Shown one piece after another: positions 9,670 to 21,316 of a DNA stretch of 64,000 nucleotides. Within the stretch, counting starts at the first letter, position 1; every line of letters starts with the position of its first letter. Source of the stretch: Paroedura picta (Eukaryota; Chordata; Lepidosauria; Squamata; Gekkonidae); the NCBI RefSeq assembly GCF_049243985.1, contig NC_135379.1:30079001-30143000 (forward strand). Direction: 5' to 3'. The notes beneath the pieces were generated by a model, which was given only the letters and a program-made list of their open reading frames with translations, was not told where the DNA came from and ran no database searches. The position numbers and the translations under genes were made by a program.

Positions 9670-11249
9670 CTCTTCCCTTTTCCATTGGGGTAGCTCTTCA
9701 CAGTATCACTCAATTACTCCAGACAAAATACAAAAGCCAAAGCAGCGACGCAGCATTAAGGCTGTAATCCTGGGCGCATTTAAGAGGGAGCGATCTGCAA
9801 CGGCCACAACGGGAGTCAGTTTCCAGAAGAGGCGATTACAGTTATTCTGTTATTGCACTCCTATGTACATTTACTTGAAAGTAAGTATCTCGGGGCTCGT
9901 TCCATACACGCATTGGATGGTAACAGCGCACAGAAAAAGCCACTTTCGATGCATAGGGAAATCCAGCTGACAAAGCACATCGAAAATGCACTATTCAACG
10001 TATAGGGCAAAGGTGCCCCTTACTCCTGAGTAAAAACCATTTAGGATCGGGCTGCCCATGGTTTCTGCTTAGATTTAGATACCTTGCGGGCCTGGCCCCA
10101 CGTGGATGGTAACAATGAAGGAAGGGGATGGATGAATTCTATATCCATCTCCTGTAGAAAGTGGGGGACATTGCTACAACCCGGTGGGCCGCCCTGCGAA
10201 TCCGACGCCGGAATGGAGCTCTGTGCGTTGGCTGGCCATCTCCTGCCTTGTTAGCCTCAGTAATGAACAGCCCAGAGACCACAGCGATAGGGCGGACAAC
10301 AAACGCAATTAATAACCGATAAATAGTTATCATATAAGGTAGGGGGCAGGAACCGTATTTAAATCCAGGGCAAACTATACAAACACCGGAAGCATTCCGA
10401 AGGCAGGGTAAAAAAAAAAAAGGCATTTATAACACCACTTGGCACCTTAAGACCATTCTGGACAGTCTATATTAACAAAAGGAAGTCGCTTGAGCTCAAT
10501 GTGTGCGCGCGCATGCTGGCGAAGGTCGTCTCCTAGTTTCTCCTACGATCGCTGAGTTGTCTCCAAGTCGTTCATAATATGTAGGCTTCACTCATCTTTT
10601 GAGGTTTTAGGTTGCCACCCATTTTTCAAATAAGGCGGGGGAACCAGGCGCTGTGTGTGTGTGTGTGTGTATGTTGGGGTGAGGGACACACACACACAAC
10701 AGACGCCGAGGCAACCTGACTCTTTCTATTTGACAGCGATTTGAAATGGGCCGGGGGAGGAGAATTCAGTTGCCCTACAGAAACCTAGAACTGTATGTGG
10801 AAGGATGGCAACAATTCCATTTGCGCTGTTTCCCCCCTCCCCGTGTAAGCACGTTAAAAAACCCATCGCATAACCAAATCCCAGGAAAACGTGAAGCTTC
10901 TTTGAGCCTTTTGCTTTGGCAGCTCTACCAGCTCCATTTTGTGCACCCAACAACCTTTGACGGTGCAATAGATGCCTTTTGGTCAGGATCCAGATTTTAA
11001 AAGGAATCCCGATTCCTCACGTATTAATCCTATAAACCTACGAACCCCAGTATGCCTGGAGTGAGGAAATCGAAGTGCTTGTGGGAGTGCGTGTGCGTGC
11101 AGGGGGGGGGGGTGAACAGAAGCTGATAGAAAGGAAGTTCAAAGGCAGGATTTGGAGAGACATGGTCGGGGGCGGGGGACAGAAGTTGCTCGAAAGCGAC
11201 TTCAAAGGACACCGTGGTAGAAACCTTGAGCCTTGAACGATTTTAAATT
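9670..11249. other. intergenic, mostly unique
   Basis: Contains a (TG)n microsatellite (10652-10672), traces of an old reptile repeat (segments like aagtaagtatctcgggg at about 9880 and ctcctgagtaaaaacc at 10020), and C/G runs. No gene is seen. Confidence 0.5.
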
Positions 11250-12420
11250 CAGCAGGGAAAAGAGATGACGCGGGGCTCTGCCACGCTAACCGGAGGCGTC
11301 GGAGTGAGGGAACAGGCTTACCCCAGGCTCCGCGGTCCGGTGTGTTGGCGCAGAACATGAAAGGGCAGGCTGGCCCAGAAGCCTCCGGCTGGCCCCCACA
11401 GCTCCTGGTCTGCTCCAGTTGGGGGGGGGGGGCGGGAGGGATAGACCCCGCTGTCAATCAAGCATTATCGAAGCCCATTCATCGCCCAGAATCAGACTCT
11501 CCCGACGGATCAGCCGAGCCCCCCGAGGGTTAAGCCTTCTCCTCGCTCGGGTCTCTCTCCGGCCGGACGTGCCCCGAAGTCTCCCGCTAATGACCGCGTC
11601 TTCCGCCAAATCCCGCGGATTAAAGTCCCGGTGGCGGCGCCTTATCAGGGGGAACGAGAAGGTGAGGGGCATCGGGCGCAAGGGCGGCGTCATCCCGCGT
11701 TATCCCGCGTCTGGCTGCCGGGGAAGAGCCGAACGTTTCTGAGTGCGGGACAGCCGGGCGCGCCCTCCCCAATTCACCGAGGGCCCCCGTACAGTAATGA
11801 CCGTGGATCGTGCGTTGTAGGACTTGACCTTTGCGACGTAGGAGAGCGGGCGAGGGCGCTTGCTTTCGCGCCGCGGGAGGGGGAGGGGGAGGGAGGAGGG
11901 GGAGGGGGCGAGCGAGCGAGCGCCAGGGAGGCAGGCGGGGGACGGGATGCTCTCTTCGGGGATCTTTAATCGGAAACCGGAGGCAGGAGCGGCAAATGCC
12001 CCTGGGTTTTCCTGCACGCCATATTTGGTCTCTTTCGCCAACGCAAGGAAGGCACGTCTCCCGCCTCCCCCCTCCCCCGTCCTGGAGATCGTCAAGCGGA
12101 GCAAGACGGGCGAGAGAAAGGCGCCTAGTCCTCCTCCCCCCCCCCCATGGTCGGCCATTGATTCGAGCCTCTCCGTCCAGTCTGCGGCGACCCTCCTCCT
12201 GTCCTCGCCGCCTCCCTCCCGCTCGCCGGAGAAAGAAGCGCAGGGGGTGGGGGTGGGGGGTGGGGGTGGGGGCGGGGAGGGGGAAGGAGGCGAAAGTGAA
12301 ACCGGGAATTGTGGCCCTCAGACGGCGCCTTTCGTTCTCTTCGGACTGAGAGGAGAGATGCGTTGCGGCCGTGGCGCCTTTCTCCTCCTCCAGTAGGGCT
12401 CGCTTTTTAAAAAGCTCTGC
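11250..12420. promoter_or_regulatory. orphan CpG island between HOXA11 and HOXA13
   Basis: About 1.2 kb with dense CpG, very G+C-rich, standing alone some 8.3 kb upstream of the HOXA11 start and 6.4 kb beyond the HOXA13 3' end. It holds G-quadruplex-prone runs (11876-11912 and 12243-12292), a repeated ttatcccgcg, GGATTA, and GAAAGTGAAAC (12292-12302). Open frames on both strands are compositional. In vertebrate Hox clusters such islands serve as Polycomb/Trithorax platforms or start sites of non-coding RNAs. Which applies here is not known. Confidence 0.6.
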
Positions 12421-13770
12421 CCAAGAAGGGCCGCATTTCAGATTGACCCCGATCCACCATGATGCGGCCTCTTCAGTGTAGGCCTTCTGCGTGCTCTTCA
12501 GCGAGAAGGCCCACTGGAGTGTTAAAATGGGCCTTGCATTCAGCCAGGGCCATTTCTAAGTCAGCCCCCACCCTCCGGAAGGTGAAATAATTGCCGATGA
12601 CTTTTCCCAAGCCATTCACAGTAATTTCCCCAAAAGCTCGTTCACGTCATGCCCCGGTCATTAGTCCCAATGTAAGAGTCTTTTGGGGGCAGTGGGGGGA
12701 AAGGCAAGGAGTGACATACTGATTCTCAGCTACCCTTGAATTCTTTCAAGGAAATAAACCACTGTCCAATGTTATTTCCTGTTGCAAAACACCTCTGTTG
12801 TTGTCCGGTATATATTTTTATACTTACCAGTTCCTTATGACCACTAGTTAGCTCCTTTCTGCTTTTTAGAAATTCCAAAAGGAAATGAGCTCTAAGAATT
12901 GCCATTATTTCCTGGGCTGGCCGGGATTTCGTCCTTCCCTGAGAGACAGAATACGGCAAAGCTGGCGGGGTGTTTCAGTGGGCTTCATGTTTCTCCGTCC
13001 CAAGGAAAAACTTTCCAAAGGGGTGTGTGAGCGCACTGGCCATGCTTTACATGCCTTTGTACAAACAGCCATACAAAACAGAATTATTATTAAAATAAAA
13101 ATCAATTCAATTTATTCAGTCCTTGCTATTTTCCTGTGTGTGTGCGCGTGTTTTTCAATTTCTTTTGCGAGGGAGTGGAGAGCCATTCAAGCGCATGAAA
13201 GGTGAGATTCCCAGCCTCCCCCCTTCTGGGCCATTCCTGGTGGCAGGACCTCTGCAGTGGCAGGACGGGTTTCGTTTTTTGATCGATGCTCTTATAACGC
13301 TGATATTAGGCATATATTTTAAGGAGGAGGCAGGCAGCAGATGGAGGAGAGGGGAAAGCGGTGATATGACAGCAGCAATTTGTACTGGGAAATATATGTG
13401 CCAGCAGTTTAAAAGTAAATGAAGGCTATAAATAACAGGCACACCCCCTGCACAAGACATCTACAAGAACTGCTGGGCATTTCTAGGATCGAAGCAAAAG
13501 GCGGGGGAGGAACGGAAACCAAGAGCAAGAAGAACGCGGAGCCCTCTGTGTAGAAGCTCAATCTCCTCTCCCAATCCTTAATTTGGAATGAAGAGCTGCA
13601 ATCTGATGTGCATGTCCCTGGCAGGGATATGCTGCATGTCTGGCTTTCCAGAAGACATGCTTTGACTAACCTTTAGGATAAATTCTACTATAGGTCGTAT
13701 GGGACAGAGGAATGACAGACTGGAATGGGCGGGGAGGAGGGCATTGTGAACCCCATCCATGAAACATGGA
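12421..13770. other. intergenic, nothing recognised
   Basis: Unique sequence of mixed composition downstream of the CpG island. Short open frames only. Confidence 0.5.
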
Positions 13771-14067
13771 GTAGAAGAAGAAGAAGAAGAAGAAGAAGAG
13801 TTGGTTCTTATATGCCGCTTTTCCCTACCCGAAGGAGGCTCAAAGCGGCTTACAGTCGCCTTCCCATTCCTCCCCCCACAACAGACACCCTGTGGGGTGG
13901 GTGAGGCTGAGAGAGCACTGATATCACTGCCCGGTCAGAACAGTTTTATCAGTGCCGTGGCGAGCCCAAGGTCACCCAGCTGGTTGCATGTGGGGGAGCG
14001 CAGAATCGAACCTGGCATGCCAGATTACAAGTCCGCACTCCTAACCACTACACCAAACTGGCTCTCC
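13771..14067 (-). mobile_element. tRNA-derived SINE, (TTC)n-tailed family, near full length
   Basis: On the minus strand it starts gagagccagtttggtgtag, has a B-box-like ggttcgattctgcg and the body ending agccgctttgagcctccttc. It then runs ggcatataagaaccaac and a (TTC)n tail (13773-13800). The same family recurs at 33.6, 40.8, 42.6, 46.6 and 50.4 kb. This copy is the best preserved and lies inside the Hox cluster. Confidence 0.85.
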
Positions 14068-14899
14068 ACTGGTAGTCCATTTTAAATATATTTCAGCATA
14101 AGCCAGCCATCTTAAAATAAGTCAGCATCAGAGAAATTCTTATTTTTGCTGCAATTAGTTTACTTAATGCCTTTAAGAAAACTATGCTGTAGCACCTGAG
14201 TAAAATTGACTGGTCTGTTTAAACTGATGGTAGACTTACATTGAAGGAATTATTGCATACATTTCGTGGTCCCCCACCCAAGAAACCATACACAGAAGCC
14301 TGTTTCCTCCTTAAGCAAATAAGCTCATGAAATGTTAAATTAACACACTAATAAACTCTGTCCCTGTGATCGGAAGCCATGTGAGCTATTTTAATCAAGC
14401 AAGAAAACTCTTGGAAGTGAATGTTAGACTACTAGTATGATCCTGTGTAGATTCCCATGAAAGTAGATCCAATTGAAACTACTTTCTTCATAGATTTTTG
14501 GTTTGGGATTAAGAAAACCCATTCATGTTCTGCAGGTGCCTTTTGGGGAGGTTCAGAATCCAAACCCAAAAAGGAAGAGGGCTGTTTTTTTTTTTTTTAA
14601 ACTTGTCCACTTGCAAAATCTGATTCAGTTGTAGTTGCTGACAAAAGTTCCATTAGGAACATTGGAATCCAGACCAGAACCAACATATAGTGCACTCAGT
14701 AAGAATTTTATGATTGCTTCTGTAATCTAAGAAACCAGAAGTTTCTGGTTCTGGCTCATAAATATATTTCTAGAATGTCAACAGAAATAGCCCTCTGCAA
14801 AAATGTTTTGAAAAACAAATCAACTGACTGAATGGACTTTGTGCACGAGAGGACTCATTCTTCTAGGTGAGCCAAGGGGGCATTTTATAATACCCTCTT
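14068..14899. other. intergenic, nothing firm
   Basis: A+T-rich. Contains a weak relic of an old interspersed repeat (about 14440-14485) and a T-run at about 14586-14598. No gene. Confidence 0.5.
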
Positions 14900-15060
14900 T
14901 AAAGGTAAAGGTATCCCCTGTGCAAATGTGGGGTCATGTCCCTTGGGGTGACGCCCTCCAGCGTTTTCATGGCAGACTCTATATGGGGTGGCCTTGCCAG
15001 TGCAGTCATTACCGATGGAAGGCTGAGTCAACCTTGAGCCGGCTGCTGGGAATCAGAGCC
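14900..15060 (-). mobile_element. Sauria-SINE-like element, internal deletion
   Basis: Reverse-strand copy of the SINE seen complete at 45.3 kb. The 3' end is present (aaaggtaaaggtatcccctg at 14900 on plus) and the centre is shortened. It retains CGCTGGAGGGCGTC. Confidence 0.75.
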
Positions 15061-16135
15061 CTGGTTTTTCTCCAGGGAAGAAGTAGTATGTTAAATACAA
15101 CCCTCACCCCAACCAAAAGAAAAATGTCATTTTGGTGAAAGGAGAGCCGAACATCTCAGCCACCATTGTTGCTACCGACCACTGCAGGGCCTGCTGCTTG
15201 CCTTCTGCTCCTGTCCGCCCTGCACTCCTTGCCCTTTCATAGACACACCTCTCTTAGAGCCAGGCCACTGATATACATCCACACCCTCAAATGGAAATGA
15301 AAAGAGAAGGAAGAATCTTTCTTTAAAGATGAGTCTTTCTTCTGTCTATAGACTTTTTAATTCATAAGACCTGAGTTCAAAAGTTCCTTTTAACTTTTAT
15401 GCAGCATCCTATTCACACTTTAAAAAAAATCAAGGAAAAAAAGTGATAATATACATTTAGCCCACCAACACCCTGTCATAGGTAAATCTTTGCAGTATAT
15501 TTTATATGAAAGAGGGCAGGAATATATATTTTTAATATGTGTGTTCACACATATCTATCTAATATCGAAATCTCACCCATCTCTCCACTCCCTTAAATCC
15601 TTTATCTAAAAGGAAGCCTGGTTGGTTTCTACTGGAAGGAGCTGCACATGAAGAGATTAACATGGACCCGAAAGTGCCACAATATGGGCATTCCAATGAG
15701 CTCAGGCAGAAATGTCATCAGAACCAGACTGCATGTTCTTTCTGCTGCATGAGCATATATTTCCACATCCCAAACAAGATTTCTATACCTAAGTATATAT
15801 TTCCATATATAGTATAGGCAAGCTATGTTTGGTGTAAACATGCATAAGCTGATTTGCTAGCTGCAGAATTTGCATGGCTTTCTTGTAACCCACAACTTGC
15901 TGTATCCCTCATCTGGTTACCTGGCCTTTCCTGGAGGGAGTTCAGGGGAGCACAGATACTTCCTCCCACTGTCATATTTTCCTCACAAGAATTCTGTACA
16001 AGAGGGTAGACTGCAGGTCACCAAGTAGGCTTCATAGCAGCAAGGACTGGTGCTCAGATCTAGCATATAGATGCTCTGCAGTACTCAACAAATGCTCTCC
16101 ATACATATTTGAAATGGTTTAATGCTACATATACA
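15061..16135. other. intergenic, nothing recognised
   Basis: A+T-rich unique sequence with only short open frames and no simple repeat of note. Confidence 0.5.
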
Positions 16136-16145
16136 GATGCAGAAT

Positions 16146-16439
16146 AAGGTAAAGGTAAAAGTATCCCCTGTGCAAGCACTGAGTCATGTCTGACCCTTGG
16201 GGTGATGCCCTCCCGCGTTTTCATGGCAGACTCAATACGGGGTGGTTTGCCAGTGCCTTCCCCAGTCATTACTGTTTACCCCCCAGCAGCAAGCTGGGTA
16301 CTCATTTTACCAACCTTGGAAGGATGGGAGGCTGAGTCAACCTTGAGCCGGCTGCTGGGATTGAACTCCCAGCCTCATTGACAGAGCTTTCAGACTACAT
16401 GTCTGCTGCCTTACCACTCTGCACCACAAGAGGCTCATA
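16146..16439 (-). mobile_element. Sauria-SINE-like element, full length with target-site duplication
   Basis: Complete reverse-strand copy. It starts gagcctcttgtggtgcag, with the B-box-like ggttGAwTCCC region seen as gagttcaatcccagcagc. It ends in the Bov-B-like tail gggtcagacatgactcagtg and caggggatacttttaccttt. It is flanked by gatgcagaat at 16136-16145 and 16440-16449, a 10-bp duplication showing retrotransposition into the Hox spacer. Confidence 0.85.
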
Positions 16440-16449
16440 GATGCAGAAT

Positions 16450-18317
16450 ATGCCCCACCATATTGTCTGGCTATGGCTACTTTAGTCACAGGAAGTATGT
16501 AATGGCTTGTTGCCCACTATTTTTGCTCTTGTTTCAGCTCCAAGTGCTAAGCCCTGATAACATTAACACAGCCTTTTCATTCATTGAAGGTTTGAAAACT
16601 ACAGAAAGTAAATGTCATTTTATTTATTTAACCCTCCCCCCTCTCCAAAGGGCACAAGATTTGATTGTGCTATAGGTTATTCTGGCTGGACGGCAGAAAG
16701 GGTCAGTGGAATTCAGCTTCGGAATCCAAGCAAAGCAACTTGGATCAATCCATTCATTAGCAGAGGCCATCACACGATCCACGTAAAGTTATTCAAGAGC
16801 ATTGTGCTTTGCATTTATTTGCTCCAATACCTAAAACTTTCAGGTAGATGTGGGCAACAAAAAGGATAAAGAACATTTGGAACAGGTGAATGTTAAACCT
16901 GTTTGCCTACTTCCAGAGAACTTAGAATACACCAGTTACATTTTTCTTGGAAGATGTGTTCTGAAGTATAGCTTGAAAATTGAAGTATAGCAGATGTCTG
17001 ATCATGCAGTTTTAGTCAGGAAATAATTGTTGTGCAGGTTCTGAGAAGCAAGATGGGAAACACCTTCATTTCTCCTGGACTTCCTCAACAGTTTCAGAAG
17101 TTCAGTGTCCTGAAACCTTTATTTTGTGGGTCATGTAATTAATCAGACTCAGTAGATAAGTGGCAGGAACCCAGTCCAGCATTTACTAAGAGTAAATGGG
17201 TATAGATATGATCAATGACTGGATGGTAGGCCTCAAGGGAACTATAGGTGCCTCACTTTGAGTCCCATGAAGAATAGAGTATAAATGTAACAAAGCAATA
17301 CATAAAATCTCAAATGCACCCAATAGCACCAAATTCCCTTCTTTTCCTCAATGGCAGCATCTAAATATATTGCATCCTCTGAAAGGACTGTGTCTACCTA
17401 AGCAACCAAATTCTTATTTTAAGTTTCCAAAGTAGTCCTATTGTTAATATGTCAGTGACACAATAAATACCTAACCCTTGAACAAATTTTAAATATTAAA
17501 GATATCCACAATTTATCTTAAGTGCCTACAATTCAATATTTGGGAGCTTTAACTTGATAGAGCTTTATGGAAATCAGTGGATTTCAATCCAGTTATTCAG
17601 TGGCTGATGGAATGTAGAGGAAACTTTTAGAAAGTTTTAGAATGTTTTAGAAAGTTTCCTCTTATATTTTAACTAGCCTGACAGGCTATTCTCCAAATGC
17701 ACTAACATAGCCTTTCAATTCATTAATATCAATTCATTAATTACCAAAGGAATCCAGGAATCAGCTTGCTCTCTAAGAGACTGTCCTTATTATTCTAAAA
17801 TTGTGATTTCCCCACCTGTTCCACTTTCCTACCAAACCAGGTAAGCTCCTACCATATAACACTGTGGCATTTATATTGACCAAGGCCTGGAATTCTGTAT
17901 GGTAATTCAAGAAGACAGAGGTGTAGAATACCCCGGGTTGCTTAGAAAAGGAAAAGGAAGAAAGCAACTGGTCTTCAAAGTTGTCCAGTAGTTCTAATTA
18001 GAGTAGTAGTGCAGAAGACAGGAAGTAAAGAGTTCCTATGGATATTTCTCTCTCTCTTTGACAGCCCCTTTCCGCACAACTGCTAAACTGTTCTCAGAGT
18101 CAATGCCCCAAAGAATGTCTGGTCACTCCACGACCATCACTACAACTAATTCAATAGACAAATGTGTGTCTTGGGCCATAGATCAGAATCTACACAGGCT
18201 GGGGCTCTTTCGGCAGTCTTGATGAGCTCTGCTGACAGCTGCCTTGTGAAAAAGGCCCAGGTGACCACCCTTCTTTTACTTCCATCTTTAGTTTCAATGA
18301 AGGTAAAGTTGAAGTGA
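16450..18317. other. intergenic, mostly unique
   Basis: A+T-rich, with one LINE-tail-like relic at about 17215-17310 (ctcactttgagtcccatgaa, then tataaatgtaacaaa). No gene or other repeat can be supported. Confidence 0.45.
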
Positions 18318-18319
18318 AA

Positions 18320-18333
18320 ACACAAGGTGGCGC
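18320..18333 (+). promoter_or_regulatory. candidate CTCF motif downstream of HOXA13
   Basis: ACACAAGGTGGCGC matches CCASYAGRKGGCRS at 12 of 14 positions and lies about 480 bp beyond the HOXA13 poly(A) signals. Mammals have a CTCF site in the HOXA11-HOXA13 interval. Prediction from motif and place only. Confidence 0.5.
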
Positions 18334-18339
18334 CCTTGA

Positions 18340-18800
18340 TCTACTAATCCAGAAAAGACCATTCATGAGCTGTCAAAGTCAAGGTCACAAATTCTCTCTT
18401 TTTTTATATATATAAATCAAGGTCAAGGTTTAAGGTCTTCCTAGTCCTGTCATTTCAACAAATACCAACCCTTTCCCCCAACTCTTAACCAGTCCTGCCA
18501 ATAAACCTTAAATACGACGCTCCTTCTGCATTTGTGGCCTAACAACTGTTTCTCATTTTCCTCGAGGAGCTCCTGCCCTGCTTTTATATCTTCTTTTCCC
18601 TGTTCAAAATACCTGACTTTTTAACCTTATTGAAACATTTATAGTTCAGCAAAGCTAGTTATCATGCACTCATTCCCTCTGCACTATAATTTATGGGCAA
18701 AATATGGGCTATATCAGTAATTTAAGAGAAGAACTTATTAGGGCTACAAGAGAAGTACATTCTTCATGAGGTACATGTAAATATGGAGGGAGAATAAAAG
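18340..18800. other. intergenic linker beyond HOXA13 3' end
   Basis: A+T-rich unique sequence with no feature recognised. Confidence 0.5.
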
Positions 18801-19973
18801 AGGGTTTAATCAGGTTTTATTACAGTGACTATTTTATTAACAGTATTAACACTAATATCTATCTACAGCTCTTAGATTTTAATTTTCAGTAAAAATATAA
18901 AAAAGGGGTGCACAAATACATTTTCACAGTGCGCTGATTTTTTAAAAAAATATTTACAAAATAGCATAATCTAGTGAACAGGAAAAATGTGCTGGTTGAA
19001 ATAATTGTTTTTGTTAAAAGTGCTGTAAAATGCATTCTTACACTTTCTAATGCGGCCTCATAGGGAAAGGAAAAGAAAGGAATCCCCATTAATTTTTCAT
19101 AAATCAAAATATAGCATTAAAATAAAAAAAAAATATCTCAGGGAAACAAAATGTTTCCGCTCCCCATTATGGGTTATTTTGAGATTGCTTCCTCCCACAT
19201 CACAATGATAACCTGTATGTGGCTGTTTGCATTCCAGCAAATATGCCAGCTCCTTGGATTTACACGGTTTGAACACTGATGAATGCTGTGGATGTGTACA
19301 AACTGCAGAGGCTCTTTACAGGAACATGGAGCGCTGAGCAGAGTATCGGGAAATCATCTGCTGAAACATGATCTATGGACATTCCATTTTCACCCCAATA
19401 AATCTAAACTTTAGTTGCCTCTCAGGATCAGTTCTCCACAAAGCTCCCTTCATTATTAATATTTTTGGAATCTTCATTCAGTACCTTCCATTTAAAATGA
19501 AAACACAGAATGCATTACTCAAACATACAGTAATTGTACATTTTGCACAATATTTACCTGAGCAACCAGTCAGCATGTAGATGGGGGGGGGGGTGTTGCC
19601 AACCCACATTGCCTTTTCAACCAGTTTCCAGATTACAGTCCTAAATAGTGTATAAGAATAGTCACAGTAATACTTACACGATATGGACAAATGTGTATCT
19701 GTCTTAACTGAGACTGAATCTTTTTTTCTGCTTTAGGGGCTTTTGGACTCTACAGTCAGTCATTGGAATAGCCTCTTTTAGGATTTCAGGGAAATTTCAG
19801 CCTTAAAAACCTTTCTCCTAGTCATACTTTCACAAAAGTCACAGTTCCAAAGACAGAGTTCTTGTGAAAGAAAAGATTCATTGTCTTTTTTTAATTATTA
19901 TTATTATTATTTTAATCTGGATAAAAAAAAAATAGTTCTTAAAGCTCTGAGCAAGCCGCCTCTGTTTCAGCCA
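18801..19973 (-). other. HOXA13: HOXA13 3' UTR
   Basis: A+T-rich sequence following the stop codon on the minus strand. Two AATAAA signals (18838-18833 and 18821-18816, read on minus) give a plausible 3' end near 18.80 kb and a UTR of about 1.17 kb, close to the usual length for this gene. It contains a G-run at 19581-19592 and an (ATT)n at about 19893-19912. Confidence 0.65.
18816..18838 (-). terminator. HOXA13: pair of poly(A) signals for HOXA13
   Basis: Two AATAAA hexamers on the minus strand, 17 bp apart. They are the nearest tandem pair downstream of the stop in the expected range. Confidence 0.55.
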
Positions 19974-20218
19974 TTAACTTGTCGTCTTCAATTTGTTGAT
20001 GACTTTTTTCTCTTTCACTCTTCTGTTTTGGAACCAGATAGTGACCTGCCGCTCCGAGAGATTCGTCGTGGCCGATATCCGTCTCCGCTTGTCTTTGGTA
20101 ATGAATTTATTTGTAGCGTATTCCCTTTCGAGTTCTTTTAATTGGACTTTCGTGTAGGGCACTCGCTTCTTTCTCCCGCGCCTGTAGGAGTTGGCATCCG
20201 AGGGATGGGAAACCACGT
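19974..20218 (-). CDS. HOXA13: HOXA13 exon 2 (homeodomain)
   Basis: Last exon of HOXA13, the AbdB-class factor for digits, genital tubercle and hindgut. It follows the acceptor TTTGCCTGCTTTAG (20219-20232), completes a split Asp codon (G + AC), then reads [20 protein letters not shown]. It ends VINKLKTTS before TAA at 19974-19976. It is 245 nt, that is 2 + 81 codons. The homeodomain covers about residues 263-322, with [14 protein letters not shown] intact. The tail VINKLKTTS and the absence of HOXD13-type residues identify the A paralogue. The homeodomain appears identical to the mammalian one as I remember it. An ATG at 20231 (MPALDVV) is intronic and not a start. Confidence 0.99.
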
Positions 20219-21316
20219 CTAAAGCAGGCAAACAAACACAAACAGGAAGGCACGCATTAAAAGCCGGGCGTCATCAATTAAAGACACATCTTTGGGACCC
20301 ATCTGGGCCGTCTCCCCCCCCCCCCGGGCAGCGCAGCCCTTCGCGGGGACGTCTGGCTCTCTCACGTTAAGCGCCCTTTCCGCCAGCTCTGGAGAGCGCG
20401 AGCGGAGCCATCCGTGGAAAATCTCCGTTCACCGCGAAGACTTAAGCGCGGGCAGCAGACTTCTTGCGCCTCTTTCTCTCCTCGCCTACAGCAGAATTGG
20501 ATCATGCCCAGTTCCCTATATTCCTTCCTGCGACGATGCTCCTTGCGAGGCTTAGGCCTGCTCGGGGCGGGGGGGGGGGGGGCTGAAAGAGGGCGACCCG
20601 AATTCTGCAATCGCCAAGCGAGTGGCATGGGGGACACGACGGCTGCGCCAGCGACGGGAAGAGGGCTGAGAGTAGGAACAGGGTCGTTACCAGGACTTAG
20701 CGTAGCGGGAGAGTATTTCCGAGGGACTTGATGCCGTAGCAACCCCCTCCGTTCACGGCTAATGTCTCTGTTGGCCACAGAGTAAGGAAAGAGGGCCGGG
20801 AGAAGAAGTGTAATAATTCTCAGACCCAGGCCAGTAGCGCCCTTAAGGCCAAGATGGCTGATGGTGCCGCCGGCCACACGGACCCCGGGAGGGCAGCATC
20901 CAGCGTCCCCCAGGATAAGGCGGCGCCTACACTAAGAGGACCGGGCTGTAGCATCAGTGGGTGTTATGAACACAAGCGGAGGAAGCTGTGGCCAAAGAGC
21001 TAAATGCTGAAGAAATCCCCCATGAAAAGAAGGAGGGAGGGGGAAGCCGAGCGCTCAGGCGACCCCACGGGAGCCAGCCTCGCGGAACTCCAGCGGACCG
21101 GCGGTCACCTGAATACGCCTGGCTGCGCCAAACGCACCCCACGCCCGCCCGCCCGCGCCTTGGGAAAGGGGCGCCAGGCGAGCCTAGTTGCCCAGCCAGC
21201 TTGCGGAGCGGGAACAGGGCCGGCGGGAAGCCTCGGAAGCGCGCCCCGAGGAGCCGCACCTCGGGGGAAGGGCTGAGGCCGGCCGGATCCCGCGCAGAGC
21301 CGCGCAGGTGCATTAC
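20219..21316 (-). other. HOXA13: HOXA13 intron
   Basis: 1,098-bp intron with donor G|GTAATG (21316-21311) and acceptor TTTAG (20223-20219). It is G+C-rich. A 14-G run lies at 20569-20582 and a C-run at about 20317-20326. The open frames inside it are compositional. Confidence 0.9.

Noticed and set aside
12292-12302. Interferon-type element GAAAGTGAAAC
   Set aside because: Single short match in a G+A-rich context, expected by chance.
11250-12420. Remnant of a HOXA12 gene
   Set aside because: No trace of a homeodomain or group 12 motif on either strand.
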